DNA from: Pseudomonas fluorescens
Lineage (GTDB): Bacteria > Pseudomonadota > Gammaproteobacteria > Pseudomonadales > Pseudomonadaceae
Reading direction: 5' to 3'
Assembly: GCF_000730425.1 (NCBI RefSeq)
Contig: NZ_CP008896.1
Span: 930,001 to 994,000, forward strand
Length of the DNA stretch: 64,000 nucleotides
Of the stretch, positions 45,848 to 52,712 are shown piece by piece; position 1 is the stretch's first letter; each line of letters starts with the position of its first letter. The notes under the pieces are model-generated. The model worked only from the letters and a program-made list of their open reading frames with translations, was not told the DNA's origin and did no database searches. The position numbers and the translations under genes were made by a program.

Positions 45848-47341
45848 ATGCGGCCTACTCCAGACAACTCCGAGACCGCCGACGAGTCCCTGCGTGCGCA
45901 ATCACGATGGCCCCTGGCCTACGGCCAGACGCGCAAATGTCATAACACGTCCCTACGGCATTCCGGCCTGATCCCGCTGCTGCTGGCATCGTTCGTCACA
46001 CAGGCTCAGGATGCACGCCCCGCATTCGCAAAAACCCGCTATAGCGAAGACTGGTCGTTCCTGCGTGATCCTGGGCAAAGAACCGATGCTCTGGATAGTT
46101 TGAAATTCATCGCGCTGAACGCCGATGGCAGCCATTGGCTTTCGCTGGGCGGCGAAGTGCGCTGGCACTATGACTACACCCGTAACCCGGCGTGGGGCGA
46201 CGACCCACAGGACCCGCGAGGAGTACTGCTTCAGCGTTACCTGTTACATGGTGATTTGTATCTGGGCAAACGTCTGCGTCTGTTCGGACAACTCTATAGC
46301 GCCCAGGAAAGCGGCAGGGCCGGTGGCACGAACCCTATAGACGAGAACCGCCTGGATCTGCAACAGGCCTTCGCCGACATCGCGCTCAGCGATGGCAGCG
46401 ATTACAAGCCGGTACTACGGGTCGGCCGCCAGGAAATGGCCTACGGTTCGTCTCGGCTTATTGACGTGCGCGAAGGCCCCAATGTGCGCCGTACCTTCGA
46501 GGGCGCTCGCCTGCTGATCCAGGCCGGAACCTGGCGCATGGATGCTATCGCCACGCGGCCGGTGCGCGCCCAGGTCGGCAATTTCGACGACCGCATCGAC
46601 CGCGATCAGGCACTGTGGGGACTGTATGCCTCGCACCCGGCATCGACGCAGTTTCCATTGGGCAGTGCGTTGGACGTTTACTACCTCGGCTATCGCCGCC
46701 AGTCGGCACGCTTCGACCAAGGCATAGCCGATGAGCAGCGGCATACCCTCGGCGCACGCCTATGGGGGGCGCGTCTTGGCTGGGACTGGAATGGAGAACT
46801 CATCGCCCAGGGCGGGCGATTTGGCAAGGGCCGCATCGCCGCCTGGAGTCTATCGGCCGATACCGGCTACACCTGGTCGAACGTCAGCAGTCAGCCGCGT
46901 CTCGGGCTGTCGGTCAACGCCGCCAGCGGCGACAAGAACCCGGACGATAAGGACCTGCAATCGTTCAATGCGCTGTTTCCACGCGGCAACTACTTCTCCG
47001 AACTGGCGCTGCTGGGGCCGCGCAATTTCGTCAATCTGCATCCGAGCATCAGCTTCCAGCCGACCGCCTCAGTCACGATGACCGCAGATGTCGATTTTTT
47101 CTGGCGCTTGCAGACCCGGGATGGGGTGTATACGCCCGGTAGTGCCCTGCTGCGCAGCGCTCAGGGCAGCGACGCGCGCTTCGTCGGCACAGAACTGTCG
47201 CTCAATACCCGATGGGATATCAGTAACCGGCTGTCTTTGACAGGGATCTATTCGCACTTTTTCTCCGGACGTTTCATCCGCGAAACCGGGCCTGCAAGCG
47301 ATATCGACTATGTTGAATTCACCCTGCAAGCCAAGTTCTGA
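45848..47341 (+). CDS. Alginate-export-family outer-membrane porin
   Basis: Outer-membrane beta-barrel of the alginate export (AlgE-like) domain family, 497 residues. The signal has a long N-region; the hydrophobic core is SGLIPLLLASFVTQAQA-like with cleavage near residue 55. The barrel begins WSFLRDPGQRTDALDSLKFIALN, followed by LSLGGEVRWHYDYTRNPAWG, VLRVGRQEMAYGSSRLIDVREGPNVRRTFEGARL, and ends YVEFTLQAKF with Phe. Members of this family commonly transport small aromatic or sugar-acid compounds in catabolic clusters. ATG 45848 has GGAAG 5 nt upstream. It is divergent from the LysR gene. Confidence 0.85.
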   Translation: MRPTPDNSETADESLRAQSRWPLAYGQTRKCHNTSLRHSGLIPLLLASFVTQAQDARPAFAKTRYSEDWSFLRDPGQRTDALDSLKFIALNADGSHWLSLGGEVRWHYDYTRNPAWGDDPQDPRGVLLQRYLLHGDLYLGKRLRLFGQLYSAQESGRAGGTNPIDENRLDLQQAFADIALSDGSDYKPVLRVGRQEMAYGSSRLIDVREGPNVRRTFEGARLLIQAGTWRMDAIATRPVRAQVGNFDDRIDRDQALWGLYASHPASTQFPLGSALDVYYLGYRRQSARFDQGIADEQRHTLGARLWGARLGWDWNGELIAQGGRFGKGRIAAWSLSADTGYTWSNVSSQPRLGLSVNAASGDKNPDDKDLQSFNALFPRGNYFSELALLGPRNFVNLHPSISFQPTASVTMTADVDFFWRLQTRDGVYTPGSALLRSAQGSDARFVGTELSLNTRWDISNRLSLTGIYSHFFSGRFIRETGPASDIDYVEFTLQAKF

Positions 47342-47404
47342 GCGTCGATGACTATCGCACAGGTCCCAGCTTGTTTATGAAAGAGTGATTAAAACTACCC
47401 TGTC

Positions 47405-47430
47405 AAAAATGGAAAGCGTGCAATTCGATC
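47405..47430 (+). promoter_or_regulatory. Second copy of the LysR-module promoter element
   Basis: AAAAATGGAAAGCGTGCAAT followed by TCGAT aligns with the element at 45749 at 19 of 25 positions, including AAAAATGGAAA and the AATTC core. It lies about 65 bp before the hydrolase start codon. Confidence 0.45.
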
Positions 47431-47493
47431 TGCCTGATTCCGGATGAAAAACCCAAGGCCTAGACTCGGGCAATCAACGGGAGGAAAAACATC

Positions 47494-48177
47494 ATGTCCA
47501 ACAAGTACCTCGAATTGCTGACCCCACAGAACAGCCAGATCATTTTTATCGACCAGCAGCCGCAAATGGCCTTTGGCGTGCAGTCGATTGACCGTCAGGC
47601 CCTGAAGAACAATGTCGTCGCGCTGGCCAAGGGTGCCAAGGTGTTCAAGATCCCGACCACCATCACCACGGTGGAAACCGAAGGTTTTTCCGGCAATACC
47701 TACCCGGAACTGCTGGCGGTGTTCCCACAGAACAAGATCCTGGAGCGCACCTCGATGAACTCCTGGGACGATCAGAACGTGCGCGACGCGCTAGCCGCCA
47801 ATGGTCGCAAAAAGGTCATCGTCTCGGGCTTGTGGACCGAAGTGTGCAATACCACGTTTGCCCTTGAGGCCATCCGAGACGGCGACTATGAAATCTACTT
47901 GGTGGCCGACGCTTGCGGTGGCACCTCCACAGAGGCTCACAAGTACGGCATCGACCGCATGGTGCAGGCTGGTGCAGTGCCTGTGACCTGGCAGCAAGTG
48001 GTATTGGAATGGCAGCGCGACTGGGCTCGCAAGGAAACCTATGACGACGTGATGGCCTTGGTCAAAGAGCATTCTGGCGCCTACGGCATGGGCGTAGACT
48101 ACGCCTACACCATGGTTCACAAGGCTCCCGAGCGCGTCCAGCACGGCGAGCGTATCGGCCCCAACCCGGTCAAATAG
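47494..48177 (+). CDS. YcaC-like isochorismatase-family cysteine hydrolase
   Basis: 227-residue cytoplasmic hydrolase of the isochorismatase-like superfamily. It has the catalytic Asp in IIFIDQQPQMAFG (D20), the nucleophile Cys in VSGLWTEVCNTTFALEAI (C118) and the cis-peptide region typical of YcaC. These enzymes hydrolyse amides or related C-N bonds, but YcaC's own substrate is not defined. It is followed by a XapX protein and a large amidohydrolase, suggesting stepwise breakdown of an imported amide-type compound. Confidence 0.87.
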   Translation: MSNKYLELLTPQNSQIIFIDQQPQMAFGVQSIDRQALKNNVVALAKGAKVFKIPTTITTVETEGFSGNTYPELLAVFPQNKILERTSMNSWDDQNVRDALAANGRKKVIVSGLWTEVCNTTFALEAIRDGDYEIYLVADACGGTSTEAHKYGIDRMVQAGAVPVTWQQVVLEWQRDWARKETYDDVMALVKEHSGAYGMGVDYAYTMVHKAPERVQHGERIGPNPVK

Positions 48178-48264
48178 GGCGCGGGGTTAAGACCGCCGCC
48201 CGATGTTTGATACTTGCATAGCCTCAGGTTTGCTGTGCATCTCACTCTCTGGTCGGAAGTGAAT

Positions 48265-48513
48265 ATGAAGCTCTATGCATTGTCTCTGGGTGCCGGTTTG
48301 CTCGTTGGCATCATTTACAGCCTGTTGAGTGTCCGCTCTCCTGCACCGCCGCTGGTGGCACTGGTTGGCCTGCTCGGTATCCTGATTGGCGAGCAGGTCA
48401 TTCCGGTCGGCAAGCAGCTGTTGGGCAGAACGACGCTCAGTACAACCAATGAAAAGCCCCAAACCGCCGCCCCCACATTAACCCAGTTGCCCGATCGCCA
48501 TGGGAAGGACTAA
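48265..48513 (+). CDS. XapX-domain (DUF1427) small membrane protein
   Basis: 82 residues from ATG 48265, which has CGGAAGTGAAT upstream. The first 50 residues form the XapX domain with two hydrophobic helices (LYALSLGAGLLVGIIYSLL and PPLVALVGLLGILIGEQVIP). The C-terminal tail is polar and probably disordered. The domain's function is unknown; it recurs beside YcaC-type hydrolases and YtcJ-type amidohydrolases, as here. Confidence 0.85.
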   Translation: MKLYALSLGAGLLVGIIYSLLSVRSPAPPLVALVGLLGILIGEQVIPVGKQLLGRTTLSTTNEKPQTAAPTLTQLPDRHGKD

Positions 48514-48581
48514 GCAGGCGAACACAGACAGGCCTGATCGACTTCGCCATTTCGCAGTGCCCAATCCAAGGAGCATCCACC

Positions 48582-50477
48582 GTGTCCAACGCCTATCCTG
48601 ACGCTGTCTTTTTCAACGGCCAGATCACCACACTGGACCGCAGCAAGCCAATTGCCAGTGCCGTGGCCGTCCAGGCAGGCCGATTTTTGGCCGTCGGCGA
48701 CGACCAGGAAATCCTGGCGCTGGCCGGTGATCGTACCCGGCACATCAACCTCCAACGCAAGCCTGTGCTCCCCGGCCTGTTCGACAACCATACTCACATG
48801 GTGCGCGGCGGTCTGAACTACAACCTGGAACTGCGCTGGGACGGTGTGCGCTCGCTGGCCGATGCGCTGGAGATGCTCAAACGCCAGGTTGCCATCACTC
48901 CGGCCCCACAATGGGTCCGCGTAGTGGGGGGATTCACCGAGCAGCAGTTCGTCGAAAAACGCCTGCCGACGCTCGCCGAGATCAACGCCATCGCTCCGGA
49001 TACCCCGGTTTTCCTCCTGCATCTGTACGACCGCGCCCTGCTCAATGGCGCCGCACTACGCGCCACGGGCTATACCAAAGACACCCCAGCGCCCATAGGT
49101 GGCGAAATCGTCCGCGATAGCAACGGCAATCCCACCGGCCTGCTGCTGGCAAAACCGAACGCAACCATCCTTTACTCCACGCTGGCCAAGGGGCCAAAGC
49201 TGCCGCTGGAATACCAGATCAACTCAACCCGTCACTTCATGCGCGAACTCAACCGCCTGGGCGTGACCGGCGTAATCGACGCCGGCGGCGGTTCCCAGAA
49301 TTACCCCGAGGACTACGAAGTCATCCAGAAGCTGGCCGATAACGACCAGATTACCGTGCGCCTGGCCTACAACCTGTTCACCCAGAAACCCAAAGAGGAG
49401 AAAGAAGACTTTCTCAACTGGACTAAGTCTGTCACCTACAAACAGGGTGACGACTATTTCCGGCATAACGGCGCAGGCGAAATGTTGGTGTACTCGGCTG
49501 CCGACTTCGAGGATTTTCGCGTCGAGCGCCCGGACATGCCTCCACAAATGGAAGGCGAGTTGGAAGAAGTCGTACGCATTCTGGCGCAGAACAAGTGGCC
49601 CTGGCGCCTGCACGCTACTTATGACGAGACCATCTCTCGGGCGCTCGACGTGTTCGAGAAGGTGAACCAGGACATCCCCTTGCAAGGTATCAACTGGTTT
49701 TTCGACCATGCCGAGACCATCTCCGAGGATTCCATCGACCGCATTGCGGCCCTGGGCGGCGGCATCGCTGTACAGCACCGCATGGCCTATCAGGGTGAAT
49801 ACTTCGTTGAGCGCTACGGTTCTCGGGCCGCCGAGGCGACCCCACCGATCAAGCGCATCCTGGAAAAGGGCGTCAAGGTCTCGGCCGGTACCGACGCCAC
49901 CCGCGTGGCCTCGTACAACCCGTGGGTGTCGCTGTCATGGATGATCACCGGTAAGACGGTCGGTGGCCTTGGTCTTTATCCTCGGGCCAACCTGCTCGAC
50001 CGCGAGACCGCGCTACGCATGTGGACCGAGAACGTCGCCTGGTTCTCCAATGAAGAAGGAAAACGCGGTCGCATTTCGGTGGGCCAGTTCGCCGATTTTA
50101 TCGTGCCTAGCAAGGACTTCTTCGGTGTACCCGAGGATGAAATCTCGTTTCTGACCTCACACTTGACCGTTGTCGGCGGCCGTGTGGTCTATGCCGAGGG
50201 TGAGTTTGCCGAGCATGACGACAACCGGCTGCCGCCGGCAATGCCTGACTGGTCGCCAACCCGTACGTTCAAGGGCTATGGCGCCTGGGGCGAGCCGGAC
50301 GGCGCCGGCAGGAACTCGCTGGCGCCGTTGCACGCACAGGCGGTTGCCTCCTGCAGTTGCGCCAGCGCCTGCGGCCTGCACGGGCACGACCATGCACGTG
50401 CGTGGGGCTCGAAGACGCCAGTGTCCGATCTCAAGGGGTTTTTCGGCGCCCTGGGTTGCTCCTGCTGGGCAGTATGA
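48582..50477 (+). CDS. YtcJ-like metal-dependent amidohydrolase with Cys/His-rich C-terminal tail
   Basis: 631 residues, cytoplasmic, amidohydrolase superfamily. HTH metal ligands in LFDNHTHMVRGG (70-72), a further His in RLHATYDE, the WFFDHAETIS segment, and catalytic Asp in VSAGTDATRVASYNPW; the C-terminal composite beta-sandwich closes with ISVGQFADFIV. After the domain comes an unusual tail (about 584-631) with CSCASAC (591-597) and HGHDH (600-604), plus CSC near the end, resembling a metal-binding site. A GTG start at 48582 follows AAGGAG. Substrate is unknown; the context suggests the last step of the LysR-controlled pathway. Confidence 0.87.
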   Translation: MSNAYPDAVFFNGQITTLDRSKPIASAVAVQAGRFLAVGDDQEILALAGDRTRHINLQRKPVLPGLFDNHTHMVRGGLNYNLELRWDGVRSLADALEMLKRQVAITPAPQWVRVVGGFTEQQFVEKRLPTLAEINAIAPDTPVFLLHLYDRALLNGAALRATGYTKDTPAPIGGEIVRDSNGNPTGLLLAKPNATILYSTLAKGPKLPLEYQINSTRHFMRELNRLGVTGVIDAGGGSQNYPEDYEVIQKLADNDQITVRLAYNLFTQKPKEEKEDFLNWTKSVTYKQGDDYFRHNGAGEMLVYSAADFEDFRVERPDMPPQMEGELEEVVRILAQNKWPWRLHATYDETISRALDVFEKVNQDIPLQGINWFFDHAETISEDSIDRIAALGGGIAVQHRMAYQGEYFVERYGSRAAEATPPIKRILEKGVKVSAGTDATRVASYNPWVSLSWMITGKTVGGLGLYPRANLLDRETALRMWTENVAWFSNEEGKRGRISVGQFADFIVPSKDFFGVPEDEISFLTSHLTVVGGRVVYAEGEFAEHDDNRLPPAMPDWSPTRTFKGYGAWGEPDGAGRNSLAPLHAQAVASCSCASACGLHGHDHARAWGSKTPVSDLKGFFGALGCSCWAV

Positions 50478-50495
50478 GAATGGTGTGACCAATAG

Positions 50496-50526
50496 CAAAC
50501 TGGCTGACCCGTGCAGCCAGTTTGCC
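50496..50526 (+). terminator. Hairpin after the amidohydrolase gene
   Basis: Perfect 12-bp stem GCAAACTGGCTG / CAGCCAGTTTGC with a 7-nt loop, 19 bp after the stop. There is no T-run, so this may be mRNA-stabilising rather than a full terminator. Confidence 0.5.
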
Positions 50527-50642
50527 GCCTATTTGCTGGAGGATCACGTTAACTCCCACTTAATAAGCCTCCTACAGACTATTCCCATAAATCTGATCAG
50601 GGACAGTGCAGATACCGATCACTTTTAATGGGAATACATGCG

Positions 50643-50864
50643 ATGAAACTTTCAACCTTGATGCTTGCCGGCCTATTGGGCCTGACCTCGACTGCGGCCC
50701 TCGCCGAAGGCGGCGCGGAGCGCGTGAAGGAATACTTTGACAGCTTCAGCTTCACCCTGAAGCCAATCAACAGCGACGCCGAACAGACTGCGGCGGTCGA
50801 TGCCAAGGACAAGGAATCAGACTGCGCCGAACACGCGCGGGAAGCCAGGCAACCCAAGAGCTGA
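50643..50864 (+). CDS. Small exported protein with AEGG mature N-terminus
   Basis: 73 residues from ATG 50643; another ATG at 50628 is in frame. Signal peptide MKLSTLMLAGLLGLTSTAALA, giving a mature chain that starts EGGAERVKEYFDSFSFTLKP and is strongly charged towards the C-terminus with one Cys. The AEGG-ER start recalls small Pseudomonas exported proteins annotated with a PtrA N-terminal domain, but this link is weak. It is followed by a strong terminator. Confidence 0.7.
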   Translation: MKLSTLMLAGLLGLTSTAALAEGGAERVKEYFDSFSFTLKPINSDAEQTAAVDAKDKESDCAEHAREARQPKS

Positions 50865-50916
50865 TGCGCTAAGCAATACCCGGCACCATTGTGCTCCGAT
50901 GGTGAAGGTCAATTTG

Positions 50917-50942
50917 GCGCCCGGTATCGGGCGCTTTTTTTT
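50917..50942. terminator. Intrinsic terminator
   Basis: GCGCCCG and CGGGCGC form a 7-bp stem with a GTAT loop followed by eight T residues. It ends the small exported protein transcript and lies 20 bp from the converging acetyltransferase gene. Confidence 0.88.
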
Positions 50943-50962
50943 GCGAGCAGTACTGCATTAGC

Positions 50963-51454
50963 CTAGAGCGCCTTGCTCCAGAACAGCATGCGGCCATGGG
51001 CCGGGTCGAAGATTGAGTCATCGAAACCAAACTTGCGGTACGACGCCTGCGCCACCGGGTTTCCTTCCAGCACTTCCAGGGTGATCTTGCAGCAACCGCG
51101 CTGGCGGGCAATTTCCTCGACCTTTTGCAGCATTTTCTGGCTCAGGCCCAGGCCACGGAACTGTTCCATGACCACCACATCATGCACGTTGACCAGCGGT
51201 CGGCAGGCAAAGGTGGAGAAACCTTCAAAGCAGTTCACCAGGCCCGCCGGCTCCCCGCCGACAAAGGCCAGCACGCTAAATGCATGGGGACGCTTGGCCA
51301 GTTCGGCCGGCAGTTGTTCCAGCAGGTCGGCGGACAAGGCGCTGCCCCCGCCCACGGGGTCTTGTGCATAGTGATTGAGCAACAGGCCAATGGCCTCGGC
51401 CTGTACAGGGTTGCTGTAGCTGGCTTGCAATATCAGTATTTCTGCGGCTTCCAT
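50963..51454 (-). CDS. GNAT-family N-acetyltransferase
   Basis: 163-residue acetyl-CoA-dependent transferase. The acetyl-CoA binding motif A is VVVMEQFRGLGLSQKMLQKVEEIARQRG, with R/QxxGxG/A-type pattern; motif B is EVLEGNPVAQASYRKFGF. N-terminal residues 7-70 hold the variable acceptor-binding part. GAGGAAGGAA precedes the ATG. Acceptor is unknown. It stands apart, about 150 bp downstream of zapE. Confidence 0.88.
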   Translation of the reverse strand: MEAAEILILQASYSNPVQAEAIGLLLNHYAQDPVGGGSALSADLLEQLPAELAKRPHAFSVLAFVGGEPAGLVNCFEGFSTFACRPLVNVHDVVVMEQFRGLGLSQKMLQKVEEIARQRGCCKITLEVLEGNPVAQASYRKFGFDDSIFDPAHGRMLFWSKAL

Positions 51455-51605
51455 TTCCTTCCTCGATAGCAGCTAGGCAGGGATCACGTCCCCGCAAAAA
51501 CTCGATTGTAAGCGGGCTGTAGGTCATAGATGAAGGAGATTAACTACATGATGGTGCATGAAAGTGCGATCAGGTTTTGGGGCGACAAAAGATGGCTCAA
51601 GGCCA

Positions 51606-52712
51606 TTATTTACCAAAGCGCTGTAGCTGCATTTCTTGCAGGCGACTGAGGGTCCGTCGGAATGCAAACTCCAGGTAACCCTCGGTATAAAGCAAGACCA
51701 AGGGCACCTTGGCTTCGATGTACAACGGTACTTTGCGGTCGTAACACTCATCGACCAGCGCAATAAAACGTCGCACGCTGTCGTCGTGCACCGACAATTG
51801 CGGCAACTCACGATCCCCCGCATCCACGCGCTGGGCACCGTCTTCGGTGCCGCGGGCAATACGACCGGGACGCTGCTGAGCACTCAAGCCAGGGACTTCG
51901 CCGAGCAATATGGCGCTATAGCGATCACATAACTGCATGAAATCCATGGCCGCCAGCGGCTGCTCACACAAATCGGCATAGCGGCACCACAGCACCGTTT
52001 CGCAGGATTGCACCGTGGCAATACTGCGCGACCCCACGACAACCGGCACCGTGCTACAGGCTTGCCCCGCGCTTAAACGCTCAAATACCTGCGCCAGTGC
52101 CTGTGGCTCATCTACCCAGTAGCGCTGCTCAACGGTCCCCGGATGCAAGCGGTGATCTTCGCTCCCTGCTACCGCCACCACCTGCATATGGGCCTTGATC
52201 GCCTCGATGGCCGGCATGAAACGTTCGCGGTTGAAACCGTCGGCATACAACTGCTCCGGCGGCTGGTTGGACGTGCAGACCATCACCACCCCTTCGTCGA
52301 ACATCACCTGGAACAGGCGTCCGAGGATGATCGCGTCACCGATGTCATTGACGAACAGTTCGTCGAAACACAACACCCGCACGTCCCCGGCCATTTCACG
52401 GGCCAGGGCCTGCAAAGGGTCGGGGGTGCCGGTCAACTGGAACAAGCGCTGGTGTACCCAGCCCATGAAGTGATGAAAGTGCTGGCGCCGCGCAGGCACC
52501 CGCACGCTCTGGTAGAACTGATCCATCAGCCAGGTCTTGCCTCGCCCCACCGGCCCCCAGAGATAAACCCCGATGACCGGCGCCGAGCCGGCTTGGTGCA
52601 ACGCCTGATGGCATGCCTGCAATGCATCGACCGCCTGGCGTTGTGCCTCGTCTGCCACAAAACCATTGGCCAGGGCCTGCTGGTAGGCGGCCAGTGGGGA
52701 GTCAGCCGTCAT
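51606..52712 (-). CDS. zapE: ZapE/AFG1-family ATPase
   Basis: 368-residue AFG1-like P-loop ATPase; in E. coli ZapE associates with the divisome and destabilises FtsZ polymers. Walker A is GPVGRGKT (53-60), preceded by the typical VYLWGPVG. HFHHFMGWVHQRLF and Walker B VLCFDELFVNDIGDAIILGRLF follow, then the sensor region VMVCTSNQPPEQLYADGFNRERFMPAI. It is the last gene of the nadK operon, overlapping pepN by four bases. Pseudomonas genomes may carry a second AFG1 paralogue, so the symbol marks family rather than proven orthology. Confidence 0.85.
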   Translation of the reverse strand: MTADSPLAAYQQALANGFVADEAQRQAVDALQACHQALHQAGSAPVIGVYLWGPVGRGKTWLMDQFYQSVRVPARRQHFHHFMGWVHQRLFQLTGTPDPLQALAREMAGDVRVLCFDELFVNDIGDAIILGRLFQVMFDEGVVMVCTSNQPPEQLYADGFNRERFMPAIEAIKAHMQVVAVAGSEDHRLHPGTVEQRYWVDEPQALAQVFERLSAGQACSTVPVVVGSRSIATVQSCETVLWCRYADLCEQPLAAMDFMQLCDRYSAILLGEVPGLSAQQRPGRIARGTEDGAQRVDAGDRELPQLSVHDDSVRRFIALVDECYDRKVPLYIEAKVPLVLLYTEGYLEFAFRRTLSRLQEMQLQRFGK

